NCBI GenBank assembly: GCA_023248735.1
Contig: JAHFDY010000013.1
Span: forward strand, 1-39,887
Direction of reading: 5' to 3'
From: Myxococcales bacterium
GTDB lineage: Bacteria > Myxococcota_A > Polyangia > Polyangiales > Polyangiaceae
DNA: 39,887 bases
Notes under the pieces: model-generated
What the model saw: the letters and a program-made list of their open reading frames with translations, nothing else
Databases searched by the model: none
Told to the model about the DNA's origin: nothing
Translations under genes and position numbers: made by a program
In this document: positions 8,370-16,555 of the stretch, one piece after another
Layout of the letters: the number at the start of each line of letters is the position of its first letter
Position numbering within the stretch: the stretch's first letter is position 1

Positions 8370-9554
8370 ATGCGATATCCCCTCCAAATCGCGACGGCGT
8401 CCCTCATGGCGCTTGCGACTTCGCTTTCGTGGGGCCAAGCGACCGAACCCGCACGAGCGGCCTACGATCGCGGTGTTGTCGCATACGACAAACTGGAATT
8501 TGGTGACGCAGCGACTGCGTTCAAGCAGGCGCACGACCAGTCGCCACATGAGCCGAGCTATCTCTTCGCGCTCGCCCAGGCGAGCCGCCGCATTGGGGAG
8601 GACGACAAGGACCACCAGCAAGCGGCGCATTTCGCGAAGGCGATTGAGTATTTCGAGAAGTACCTCGATCTGGGAACAGGCACGCGCCGCAGCGACGCGG
8701 AAATGTGGATCAGGAAAATGAAAGGCTCGACGTCGAAACCTCCTGAGGCGGAAGGCAAGTCGCAAGTAACGCTCGCTATCGAACCTTTGGCCGCACCCGA
8801 TGAGACCACAACTACCTACGTCGACGGTGAGGCTTTCAAGCAAGAGAGCGTGCCGCTCCTCACGCTCGGAAAGCACACGTTCCGCGTCGAGCGCGCCGGA
8901 TTCCTGACCCGCGAACTGCAAGTTACCTGCGGTGCGTCGCAGTACGTGAAAATCAATCTCGTTTCGCTCCCTACACGGATGGTCGTGACGGGAAGACCCG
9001 AGGACGTGGGCGCCGAAATTTGGGTCGACGGCAAGCACGTCGACAACCTCAAAAAAGGATCAACTATAGTTACAATTGAGCCCGGATCTAGCAACGTTTC
9101 TTTCCGAAAGCGTGGCGCCGATCCGGTGCAAACTTTCGTGCAAGCCAGACGCGGCGATACCCAACCCCTATCGATCAAGCTCCCCCGTTCAACGACTCGC
9201 GTCGTGGCATACAGTACGTTCGCCACCGGCGCGGCGAGCATGATCTTCGGCGCAGTGTCGGTGGGGATGGCGCTTTCCGCCGAGGCCGACGTCCAAGCCT
9301 ACGATAGAATCCGCAACCCGTTTCAGATCGAGGCGGACGTCCGCGACAGCCATCTCGATGAACGAGATTCGTGGCGCAACGCGGCCATTGCTGGCTTCGG
9401 TGTTGGGCTAGCTGCATTTGGGTTGGGTGCTGCCCTCTATTGGTTCGATCTACCCGATCCAGCTCCGTCGCCCCTGCGCCTGGACCGACGGTTCACGGGG
9501 CGTATCAAGGTCGTGCCCGCGGGCAACGGCCTCATGATCCACGGACAATTCTGA
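8370..9554 (+). CDS. Secreted/membrane TPR-PEGA protein
   Basis: A 394-residue protein. ATG 8370 is preferred over TTG 8334 because a signal peptide starts there (MRYPLQIATASLMALATSLSWG). TPR-like helices follow (AYDRGVVAYDKLEFGDAATA and AIEYFEKYLDL), at about 25-110. Two PEGA-like beta segments come next (YVDGEAF...LTLGKHTFRVERAGF and IWVDGKHV...VTIEPGSSNVSF). Two hydrophobic segments near the C-terminus (about 283-305 and 340-360) flank a charged loop. This architecture recurs in myxobacteria next to Ser/Thr kinases and is generally annotated as a hypothetical or PEGA-domain protein. Function is unknown; a scaffold or envelope-binding role is an inference. It is divergent from the kinase gene and 17 bases ahead of the MFS gene, so probably co-transcribed with the latter. 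A related protein is encoded at 11651-12658. Confidence 0.85.
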   Translation: MRYPLQIATASLMALATSLSWGQATEPARAAYDRGVVAYDKLEFGDAATAFKQAHDQSPHEPSYLFALAQASRRIGEDDKDHQQAAHFAKAIEYFEKYLDLGTGTRRSDAEMWIRKMKGSTSKPPEAEGKSQVTLAIEPLAAPDETTTTYVDGEAFKQESVPLLTLGKHTFRVERAGFLTRELQVTCGASQYVKINLVSLPTRMVVTGRPEDVGAEIWVDGKHVDNLKKGSTIVTIEPGSSNVSFRKRGADPVQTFVQARRGDTQPLSIKLPRSTTRVVAYSTFATGAASMIFGAVSVGMALSAEADVQAYDRIRNPFQIEADVRDSHLDERDSWRNAAIAGFGVGLAAFGLGAALYWFDLPDPAPSPLRLDRRFTGRIKVVPAGNGLMIHGQF

Positions 9555-9571
9555 GCGATTCCTCACACGTC

Positions 9572-10762
9572 ATGCCCGCATCCGATCGCCTTCCGAAAGT
9601 CGTGATCGCGCTTGCGTTCACCAGCTTCTTCACGGACATCGGCACCGAAATGATCGCGCCACTACTGCCGGCGTACTTGGCGAGCTTGGGCGCAACGCCC
9701 CTGTTCCTCGGCCTCATCGAAGGTGTGGCTGACGCGACGTCGAGCGTGCTCAAACTTGCGTCGGGAATTTTCGCCGATCGCACAACGAAGCGAATGCCCC
9801 TCGTCCTCTTTGGCTACGGCCTCGCCTCGTTTGTCAGGCCACTTGTGGCATTTGCAACGGCGCCCTGGCATGTACTGGCGGTACGCGTCACCGATCGCGT
9901 CGGCAAAGGTCTGCGCACGGCCCCGCGCGATTTGCTTTTGGCGAATTCCGTCACCTCCGAGAATGCAGGTCGCGCGTTTGGTTTGCATCAAGCCATGGAC
10001 CACGCGGGCGCGATCGTGGGGCCCCTCGTGGCAACGGCGCTCCTCGTAGCGGGCGTTTCGCTGAAGTACGTATTTCTGTGCGCGTTTGTTCCAGGCACAC
10101 TGGCGATGATCGCGGCAGCGACCGTTCGCGAGGCACCCGCGGTTCGAAAAGATAAGGTTACGCAACAGGAAAAGAAGCCGCTAAATCGTAACTTTTTTGG
10201 TTACCTTTTCGTGCTCGCGTTCTTTTGCCTCGCCAATTCGTCGGACGCCTTCTTGCTGCTTCGCGCAAGCGAGATCGGAATACCGCGCCAAACACTGCCC
10301 CTTGTGTGGGCGGCGTTGCACGTTTCCAAATCGAGTCTCTCCTATGTGGGCGGTCGACTCGCGGATCGCTACCCGCGCGTGCGTTTGATGGTCATTGGTT
10401 GGCTGGTCTTTGCTGTGACGTACTTCGGCTTCGCGTTTGCGTCGCGTCCCCTGCACGTGTGGCTGCTCTTCTTGTTGTACGGCGCTTACTATGGCCTGGC
10501 CGAGCCGAGCGAAAAGGCGTTAGTGCGCGATCTCGTTCCCGCGGAGAGTCGTGGTCGCGCCTTTGGCGCATTTCATTTCGTCATCGGAGTGGTGACAATT
10601 CCCGCGGGCTTGCTCATGGGTTCGGTGTGGACGTTGCAGTCGCCGAAAGTGGCGCTCGAGCTTGCGGCAGCTCTGGTCGTCTTCGCGACGTGCTTGCTCG
10701 TCTATTGGTCGCGAACTACTTTCCCGCGAACTCCGCCTTCTGCCCTGTCGCAAATGCCATGA
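9572..10762 (+). CDS. MFS transporter
   Basis: A 396-residue integral membrane protein with about 12 hydrophobic segments. ATG 9572 begins at the first TM helix; the longer open frame upstream overlaps the previous gene in another frame. The loop after TM2 reads GIFADRTTKR, matching the MFS signature G-x-x-x-D-R-x-x-x-R. The symmetrical copy between TM8 and TM9 reads GGRLADRYPRVR. The sequence VTDRVGKGLRTAPRDLL in the N-half and EPSEKALVRDLVPAESRGRAFG in the C-half are typical of a bacterial MFS subgroup annotated only as MFS transporter. The substrate cannot be read from sequence. Its 3' end overlaps the convergent enoyl-CoA hydratase gene by 47 bases. Confidence 0.9.
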   Translation: MPASDRLPKVVIALAFTSFFTDIGTEMIAPLLPAYLASLGATPLFLGLIEGVADATSSVLKLASGIFADRTTKRMPLVLFGYGLASFVRPLVAFATAPWHVLAVRVTDRVGKGLRTAPRDLLLANSVTSENAGRAFGLHQAMDHAGAIVGPLVATALLVAGVSLKYVFLCAFVPGTLAMIAAATVREAPAVRKDKVTQQEKKPLNRNFFGYLFVLAFFCLANSSDAFLLLRASEIGIPRQTLPLVWAALHVSKSSLSYVGGRLADRYPRVRLMVIGWLVFAVTYFGFAFASRPLHVWLLFLLYGAYYGLAEPSEKALVRDLVPAESRGRAFGAFHFVIGVVTIPAGLLMGSVWTLQSPKVALELAAALVVFATCLLVYWSRTTFPRTPPSALSQMP

Positions 10763-11525
10763 CACCCCGCATGAAATCTTCAGTCGTGGTCGATCGCATG
10801 ATGCCGAGGCGCTCGTCCTCCATCTGGCTCTCAAGCGGCTGTTGACCGCTCGTTCGAAGAAGTGTCTTCGCCGATGCGTAGGCGAGTGTGGGTCCAGCCG
10901 CGAGTGTGTTTGCGAGGGCGATCGCCGAGGGAAGTAACTCTGCGTCTGGCAAAACGCGGCTAACCAGGCCCATTCGTAAGGCTTCTTGCGCATCGAATTT
11001 GCGACTCGTAAAAAATAATTCCGCAGCCATCTTGGGACCGACCAGGCGAGGCAAGAAGTGCGTCGTGCCTCCGTCAGGTGAGAGCCCAATCGCCGTGTAT
11101 GCCGTCGAGAATGACGCGCTCTCTGCCGACCAAAGAATGTCACATGCCATTGCCACTCCAAGACCTGCGCCAGCGACAGGTCCATTGATGGCCGCGATAA
11201 CCGGCTTGGGCAATCGATACAGCGTTGCAATTGCCTTGTGAAGGATGGCAGCGCCGCCCAACGCGCCTTCAAGTGGGGACTCGTTTCCCGCTGCTCCTAA
11301 GAAGCTGCCGCCTGCCATCGCCTTGACATCGCCGCCTGCGCAAAACCCGCGACCCTCTCCTGTAAGTACTACAGCGCGCACGTTGGTATCGACGAGCGCT
11401 CTTGACGCGACGTGAGCGAGCTCCTCGAGCAACTCACGGTTGAGGGCGTTCAGTGATTTGGGACGATTGAGCGTGATTCGAGCCACATTCGCGATCACTT
11501 CGTAACGCACGACGTCTGTACTCAT
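10716..11525 (-). CDS. Enoyl-CoA hydratase/isomerase family protein (PaaG/ECI-like)
   Basis: A 269-residue crotonase-fold enzyme. ATG 11525 is preceded by GGAGGATTTG, a good ribosome-binding site. Oxyanion-hole elements are visible: GRGFCAGGDVKAM (about 60-72) and NGPVAGAGLGVAMACD (about 114-129). The position that carries a catalytic Glu in hydratases reads GLSPDGGTTHFLPRLVG, with Asp instead. This is the pattern of the PaaG/enoyl-CoA isomerase branch. Isomerisation of a double bond in an acyl-CoA or ring-epoxide-CoA is therefore more likely than plain hydration; the exact substrate is unknown. No other beta-oxidation or phenylacetate genes are in the window. The gene stands alone and overlaps the 3' end of the MFS gene. 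Confidence 0.92.
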   Translation of the reverse strand: MSTDVVRYEVIANVARITLNRPKSLNALNRELLEELAHVASRALVDTNVRAVVLTGEGRGFCAGGDVKAMAGGSFLGAAGNESPLEGALGGAAILHKAIATLYRLPKPVIAAINGPVAGAGLGVAMACDILWSAESASFSTAYTAIGLSPDGGTTHFLPRLVGPKMAAELFFTSRKFDAQEALRMGLVSRVLPDAELLPSAIALANTLAAGPTLAYASAKTLLRTSGQQPLESQMEDERLGIMRSTTTEDFMRGVMAFATGQKAEFAGK

Positions 11526-11615
11526 CAAATCCTCCGGGCAAGATGGAACGGCATAGGGAACGCACCCCTATTCGACAAGCCCTCGTGTGAGGTCCGCCCA
11601 AATTCAACGCTTTGT

Positions 11616-11638
11616 CTTTTTGCGACACCGCAAAAAAG
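11616..11638 (-). terminator. Candidate hairpin terminator of the five-gene operon
   Basis: An 8-bp stem TTTTTGCG / CGCAAAAA with an ACAC loop lies just past the stop codon of the last operon gene at 11651. It is followed by only a short mixed tract, so strength as an intrinsic terminator is uncertain. No other obvious terminator lies between that stop and the enoyl-CoA hydratase start. Confidence 0.4.
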
Positions 11639-11650
11639 GCGCGCACTCGT

Positions 11651-12658
11651 CTAGAAGGTGCCGCCTGCCACAACCCCGACGTGGCCATCGCCCACGGCTG
11701 GCGCCACCCACGCGGCGCCCTCACGACGACCCTCGTGGCCGCTTTGCGCTGGCCAGGCCAGCCACGCCGCCACGGCGCCAGCTAATGTAACGCCTGCCGT
11801 GACGAATAATACCGTAGACACCGCCCCGCGGGTCGAGGCGGAGTCGTTGGCGTCAATGAGCGACTTGCACGCGCTCGCGTTTCGATCGTTGCAAAAGCCC
11901 GCGGGATTGGTCCTGCGAATTGTCTTCGCATCGTCCGCCGCTGAATAGGCATTGGTCAAGAAAATTGACCCAACCGCCGCACTCGCGAGCGCAGTCCCCG
12001 CAAGGATGTACGTGAGAACCGGCGGGCCGCTCTTCTTCGCGGCAGACGGTGAATCGTGGCCCAGTGCACGATGCGGCTCCGGAAGCACAGCCACTGGTGC
12101 GGCTGCGACCTCGGCACCAAAATCGAGTTTCGCGACCACAAACGTCGCCTCGGTCGCGCGTACGACAACTTTTCGGCTCACGCCACGCGTGTCCTTGCCC
12201 GACACCGTGTGTACGCCAGGCGCGACGTCGACGGCATCGATTGGCGTGAGACCGAACGCTTCGTCGTCTACGCGAATCTCGACTAGCTTGGGTGCGTCGA
12301 TCGAGATGCGGCCAGTGTGACGTTCGAGCTCGGCGATGTAGTGGAGAGCCTCTCGCTTATCCTCGTGTGGCACCTGCGGGTGGTGGCCGTAGTACCGAAA
12401 GTGACGAAGGGCTTCGACCTCGTGATGCGTCTTCGACTCGCTAAGGGCGAGGTTCCACAGGTAGCGCATGTCGTTCGGCTCGAGGAGTACGGCCTGTGCA
12501 AACGACTGTCGCGCATTCTCCCAGTCGCTTCGCTTTGCAAACGCACGCCCCTCTTCGTAACGTGCGTTCGCTTGCGACGAGCTTGCTTGTGCCGTCCCGC
12601 AAAATGCCACAAATGAAGTTACAATAACAAGGGCCGCGATCGGACCGAGAGCACGCAT
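11651..12658 (-). CDS. TPR-PEGA membrane protein, last gene of five-gene operon
   Basis: A 335-residue protein from ATG 12658, with an AGGGA-type site upstream. It has a signal peptide ending GTAQA (about 1-25) and TPR-like helices (ARYEEGRAFAKRSDWENARQ; ALRHFRYYGH) to about 105. A PEGA-like beta domain follows (about 115-170; VEIRVDDEAFGLTPIDAVDVAPGV). A linker leads to two hydrophobic segments (about 217-240 and 285-308) flanking a loop with a Cys pair (FCNDRNASACKSL). It has the same architecture as the protein at 8370-9554 but is clearly divergent. It is 10 bases downstream of the single-pass membrane protein gene. Function is unknown; an envelope location with an extracytoplasmic beta domain is inferred. 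Confidence 0.82.
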   Translation of the reverse strand: MRALGPIAALVIVTSFVAFCGTAQASSSQANARYEEGRAFAKRSDWENARQSFAQAVLLEPNDMRYLWNLALSESKTHHEVEALRHFRYYGHHPQVPHEDKREALHYIAELERHTGRISIDAPKLVEIRVDDEAFGLTPIDAVDVAPGVHTVSGKDTRGVSRKVVVRATEATFVVAKLDFGAEVAAAPVAVLPEPHRALGHDSPSAAKKSGPPVLTYILAGTALASAAVGSIFLTNAYSAADDAKTIRRTNPAGFCNDRNASACKSLIDANDSASTRGAVSTVLFVTAGVTLAGAVAAWLAWPAQSGHEGRREGAAWVAPAVGDGHVGVVAGGTF

Positions 12659-12668
12659 TTTCTTTCCC

Positions 12669-13496
12669 TTACTTGAGCCGCTTGTAGTCGAGATCCACAG
12701 GCGCGCTGCCCGCTGGCTTCGTCCTCACCCGCTGCGAACTGGCAGGTTGCGGCGAAGTCCCGCCGAAATCCTCGAGTGCCACCGCCGGCTTGGGCGCGGG
12801 TCCAGCGGGCGTGGGCACGAGATCAATGGTCCCTTGAACCCTCGCCACCGCCTCGGGTGCTGAACCCGCGGCATGCACGAAGGCTGCCGATGCTGGCGCT
12901 GCCAAAGGTACCGCTGCTGACGCTGCCGCAGGCGCCTCCGCAGTCCCCGCCAACTGCATACCAAGCATGATCCCCGCAATCACAACAACGCCTCCAACCA
13001 AGCCAATAGCGCCCCACCGAGCGTTCGACATTGAAGGCGCAGATCGCTTGTCCATCGCCTCCTTCGCAAGCGCGCTGAGCGGCTCAACCCACTCGCGTGG
13101 TATGCGTCGGGTCGGTTCACGCCGGGGGTCTGGCACGATCACGGCGGGCTCCGGCACTGGAGTGTGGTGCCTTGGTGCAGGCGTCGCATCGTCGGTCGCA
13201 TAGACAGCAGCCACCTCGCCCGAGGTCGTGGTCACCTCGGGAAGATTGCGTGGCGCAAGCGCATCAAGCAGCGCATCCGCTTCAACGTCTTGCTCAACGG
13301 CTGCTTCCGCCGGAATCCCCAGAAACATCGGGGCGGTGGACGTTGCCTGAAGGCCCGGATCCGTATCGCCGACGTGCGGTGAGCTCGGCGCCATCGGTCC
13401 AGGATCGGTCGTTTGCGCGCTCGAATCGTCGGGCGCGGCGGCAGCCTTCTGCTCGCCGAGCACAATGATGCGTGAAGATTGTGGAGCTTGACCCAT
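12669..13496 (-). CDS. Single-pass membrane protein with Ala/Pro-rich regions, unknown function
   Basis: A 275-residue protein. ATG 13496 was chosen because it lies 17 bases after the stop of the upstream gene; the longer open frame overlaps that gene in another frame. Residues 1-155 are hydrophilic, acidic and Pro/Ala-rich, including a region DVEADALLDALAPRNLPEV. One clear TM segment follows (about 163-187; GAIGLVGGVVVIAGIMLGM). The remaining tail is Ala/Pro-rich and ends in a conserved-looking basic/acidic patch, PVDLDYKRLK. No enzyme motif is seen. The layout, with a disordered cytoplasmic N-region, one TM and an extended periplasmic arm, resembles TonB-like or scaffold proteins only in general shape. 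Its position between a glycosyltransferase and a PEGA protein suggests it links cytoplasmic and envelope components of this operon; that is inference. Confidence 0.72.
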   Translation of the reverse strand: MGQAPQSSRIIVLGEQKAAAAPDDSSAQTTDPGPMAPSSPHVGDTDPGLQATSTAPMFLGIPAEAAVEQDVEADALLDALAPRNLPEVTTTSGEVAAVYATDDATPAPRHHTPVPEPAVIVPDPRREPTRRIPREWVEPLSALAKEAMDKRSAPSMSNARWGAIGLVGGVVVIAGIMLGMQLAGTAEAPAAASAAVPLAAPASAAFVHAAGSAPEAVARVQGTIDLVPTPAGPAPKPAVALEDFGGTSPQPASSQRVRTKPAGSAPVDLDYKRLK

Positions 13497-13513
13497 CGCG
13501 GTGGGCCGGAAGG

Positions 13514-14953
13514 CTACACGACCTCCCGTGCGTGCGCACCTTTCGGGGGTCTGAGGCTTGCGGCCGCAAGCAGCGCAAAGACCGGCGTCACGACCATGTG
13601 GTACCGGTCTTCGCCAAAGAAGATCGCATGCGTCACGCATGTCGTGAGCAAGAGCGCGGCGCTGAGAAACACCGCTGGTGGCCTCTCGGAACTTCCCGGC
13701 AAAGGAACGAGCGGCAGTGCGGCCGCAATCAAAGCGAACGGCCAGAAGGAGGGGATCTTCGCCATTAATACGTAACTCGCAAAGAGCACAATAGCGGCCA
13801 AGAGCGCAAGGTGCACCCACCGCGCCCTGTCGCGCGCGCGGGTCACCACCGCAAAGCAAGCGAGCACCAACAGCGACACGTGGGAGGTCGTCATTGCTGC
13901 GCGAACGTTCTTCGCCTTTTCCTCCGTCCAAGCCGAAGGACGTGCTTCTTTCAGGTAGCCGACTGCAAACGACTCGTGATCAAACGTGTGGCTCAACTTG
14001 GTCGGGATGAGCCCAAGCCATCGTTTGGGTTCGCGCTTGATCTGGTCAATACCATACGCAAGCCAGCATCGATCCTGTTGGACTTGGCCAGTCACGTCGC
14101 TGCAGCCATCCGATGATCGCAACGTTTCGAAGCGTCCGGTGGCGCGCGGAAATGCGCCAATGGCCAGATTCCACCCACCGTTCGTGCTCACCAGCGCGCA
14201 TGCATCCATCACCTTGCAGTTGCGCGCCGTCCAAGGAGCTACGGGCGCAAACGTGCAGATTGCAAGTATCGAAACGCGCAACGCAAAAGCGCGCGTCCAC
14301 GACCACGACAAATGAAACTTGCCCGAGAACAAATGGCGCGCTTCAACGAACGCCAGAAATGGCAAACACAAGAGTGCCTGCGGACGCACCAGCGCGGCGA
14401 GTCCAAGCACGAACGCCGATACGGAAAGCCACTTCACGTTGCCAGGCCTTCGTGCTGCGAGCCAAAATGACGTGAGGGTCGCAAGCGTTGCAAGCGGCTC
14501 GGTCATCACGAGCGCCGAATACAAGATGAGCCCGGGGTGTAGTGCGACAATCACGCCCGCCAGGCGCGCGCGTGGCTCGGACAGTCCGGTGCGTGCAAGC
14601 CCGTAGGTGGCAATCGCCACAAGCGAGCCGACAACTGCGTTGACGAACGCTGCAACCACGCTGCTCGCACCGAAGATGCGATAGAAGAACCCAAGCAGCG
14701 CGCTGTAACCGACCGGATAGTGGCACCACGGGTGCCATACTTTGATGCCGCCAACGACGATGTCGTCAGAGTAGCCGAAGCCCTCTGCGATTCGTCGGGC
14801 CCCAAAGTCATAGTAGTGACCGTCCCACACAGGCTCCTCTGCCCAATTGAGTGCAACGAACAAACGGGGAGCAAGCGCAACCGCGAAGAGCGCGATCGGA
14901 AACCATGCCTTGCGAGAGAGAGCCTTGTTGATTGCTGCGCGAAAATCGATCAT
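13514..14953 (-). CDS. GT-C-fold glycosyltransferase (ArnT/PMT-like, GT39/83 superfamily)
   Basis: A 479-residue polytopic membrane protein with about 10-12 hydrophobic segments. In the first extracytoplasmic loop it carries an acidic motif region, NWAEEPVWDGHYYDFGARRI, then HPWCHYPVGYSALLGFFYRIFG. This is the usual location and form of the catalytic Asp/Glu loop of lipid-linked-sugar GT-C transferases. The family moves a sugar from a polyprenyl-phosphate donor to protein, lipid A or polysaccharide on the outer face of the inner membrane. Donor and acceptor here are unknown. The gene starts 15 bases after the stop of the ATPase/J/HTH gene and ends 17 bases before the next, so it is in the middle of the operon. 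It is the only enzyme of the operon with an extracytoplasmic active site. Confidence 0.85.
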   Translation of the reverse strand: MIDFRAAINKALSRKAWFPIALFAVALAPRLFVALNWAEEPVWDGHYYDFGARRIAEGFGYSDDIVVGGIKVWHPWCHYPVGYSALLGFFYRIFGASSVVAAFVNAVVGSLVAIATYGLARTGLSEPRARLAGVIVALHPGLILYSALVMTEPLATLATLTSFWLAARRPGNVKWLSVSAFVLGLAALVRPQALLCLPFLAFVEARHLFSGKFHLSWSWTRAFALRVSILAICTFAPVAPWTARNCKVMDACALVSTNGGWNLAIGAFPRATGRFETLRSSDGCSDVTGQVQQDRCWLAYGIDQIKREPKRWLGLIPTKLSHTFDHESFAVGYLKEARPSAWTEEKAKNVRAAMTTSHVSLLVLACFAVVTRARDRARWVHLALLAAIVLFASYVLMAKIPSFWPFALIAAALPLVPLPGSSERPPAVFLSAALLLTTCVTHAIFFGEDRYHMVVTPVFALLAAASLRPPKGAHAREVV

Positions 14954-14968
14954 CAGCAGATACGTTTG

Positions 14969-16555
14969 TTACTGATCGATCGGTCGACCGATTTCACGCA
15001 TGCGTCGCAAGTATGTCGTCTGCACACGATGCGAATCGAGGCCAAGACATTTGGCGATCTCGATCAGAAAGCCGCGAACATAAACTGCGGCGGGTAGCTT
15101 CTCGTAAGCTTCGTCTTCGATCGCTTGTAGGTGTGCCCGAGCAATCTTGGTGCGCGCACTCACGTCCGTGAGTTCGATACCTTGTGAATCGCGCACGCGG
15201 CCGAGTAGCGAACCGGTGAATTCCGTTTCAGGCCCGATTTCGCGCTTCAATTGCGCCTGCAACATCAGTTGCTCGGTCGCGAGGGTGAGGGGTTCGCGAG
15301 GCAGCGAAGGGACGGCGAGCGGTTCCTCCGGAAAATTCGAAAGGTCGTATGCGCGGCGCCTGACCGGATCGAGCAATGTGTCGTACGCCTCGTCGATGCG
15401 TGAGAGCATCGCTCGCAATTCTTCTTGCGACAAGAGAGAGGTCGTTGCGAGGCCCCCCGCTGCATAAATTTCGCGTTGTCTTTTGTAAGCACGCCTGATC
15501 TCTTCGTCGCTCGCCGTGCGCGTCGTTCCGAGAGAGAAATAAAGAGACGGATCGGCGAGCGCTTCGGAAATCGATCGCGGTCGGATCGATTCGTGGCGGG
15601 AAGCGCCGAGCGCGAGAATGCGTCTTGCAATGCGCTCAAGGTTGCGTGCGCTCTTGGCGGTCGGGCTGTCGATGAGGAGCGGACGAAACCGGCGCGCGGT
15701 CATCCAAATCGCGTCGTCGTTTTCGATGTGTCCCAGATCGAAGAGCGGCATGCCGTAGTGACGTTCGACGAGGCTGCAGATCCAAGCGCCAAGCTCGAGA
15801 TCGCTTCGCGCGCGCGTTTGGTTGACAACGAGTTGAAAGCGAATCCGTTGCGCTTCTGCAAACGCGAGTTCTGAGAGTCGCGTATCGACCTTGCTCGTTG
15901 CGCGCACAAGCTCGAGCGGAGACGGAAGATGTCCGAGTTCGCGAAGGGTCCGATCGAAGAGCGACAGGCGCAGTCGATCGCGCAGAAGGGATTGGCGCAT
16001 GCGCCGTCGATAGCTCGCACGCAGCAACCGATAGAGCGCATCGATTGCCGCGGGTTCGGGCACGATTGCAGTGATGGCGATGTCAGCTGCCAGCAATACG
16101 TCGAGCGAGTAGTGCGTGTAACCAGGACCTACGTCGATGACGAGGTACTCGGCCTGCAAGGAGCGCAAACGCGAAAGCCACGTACCACGTCGCCCCGCGC
16201 GCAACGAAAGCGGTGGCGACGTGGCATCGTGCGCTGCGGGCAGCATCAAGAGGCCGGGCACGTTGGTCGGAACGAGTTGCTTCTGAAGCGTCTCGATTCC
16301 TCCCTCGAACAGTACATCGCGCGATGCAGCCTTGAGGCCGAAGTGCGCGTGAAGGTTGGCACCCGTGGGGTCTGCATCGACGAGGATGACGGCTTTGCCG
16401 AGTTGCGCGAGGTACGTCGCAAGGTTGACGGCGATGACGCTCTTGCCGACGCCCGCGCGCCCTCCTCCAATGACGACGAGGCGGCTCGCCCTGTAAGCCG
16501 ACTCACTGACGGTAGACTCGCTGCTTTCAGGGGCGCGGATGTCGGATTCGCTCAT
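14969..16555 (-). CDS. MinD/ParA-like ATPase fused to J-like and RodZ-like HTH domains
   Basis: A 528-residue three-part protein from ATG 16555. Residues about 24-320 are a MinD/ParA/FlhG-type ATPase: deviant Walker A GGRAGVGKS (31-39), switch region DADPTGANLH (60-69) and Walker B LVIDVGPG (about 138-145). The signature lysine that normally opens the KGGxGKT motif is Arg33. Residues about 336-405 look like a J domain (YFSLGTTRTASDEEIRRAY ... RIDEAYDTLLDPVRRRAYD), but the HPD tripeptide is absent: the site reads IYAAGG, so Hsp70 stimulation is not expected. Residues about 445-520 match the RodZ/HTH_25 cytoplasmic helix-turn-helix (LLGRVRDSQGIELTDVSARTKI ... LPAAVYVRGFLIEIAKCLGLD). No TM segment is seen. 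A cytoplasmic positioning or assembly factor is inferred. The start overlaps the response-regulator stop by 4 bases. Confidence 0.9.
   Translation of the reverse strand: MSESDIRAPESSESTVSESAYRASRLVVIGGGRAGVGKSVIAVNLATYLAQLGKAVILVDADPTGANLHAHFGLKAASRDVLFEGGIETLQKQLVPTNVPGLLMLPAAHDATSPPLSLRAGRRGTWLSRLRSLQAEYLVIDVGPGYTHYSLDVLLAADIAITAIVPEPAAIDALYRLLRASYRRRMRQSLLRDRLRLSLFDRTLRELGHLPSPLELVRATSKVDTRLSELAFAEAQRIRFQLVVNQTRARSDLELGAWICSLVERHYGMPLFDLGHIENDDAIWMTARRFRPLLIDSPTAKSARNLERIARRILALGASRHESIRPRSISEALADPSLYFSLGTTRTASDEEIRRAYKRQREIYAAGGLATTSLLSQEELRAMLSRIDEAYDTLLDPVRRRAYDLSNFPEEPLAVPSLPREPLTLATEQLMLQAQLKREIGPETEFTGSLLGRVRDSQGIELTDVSARTKIARAHLQAIEDEAYEKLPAAVYVRGFLIEIAKCLGLDSHRVQTTYLRRMREIGRPIDQ

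Noticed and set aside
14979-14992. Perfect 14-bp palindrome ATCGGTCGACCGAT
   Set aside because: It falls in the final codons (IGRPI) of the ATPase fusion protein. A regulatory role between operon genes is possible, but nothing else supports it.
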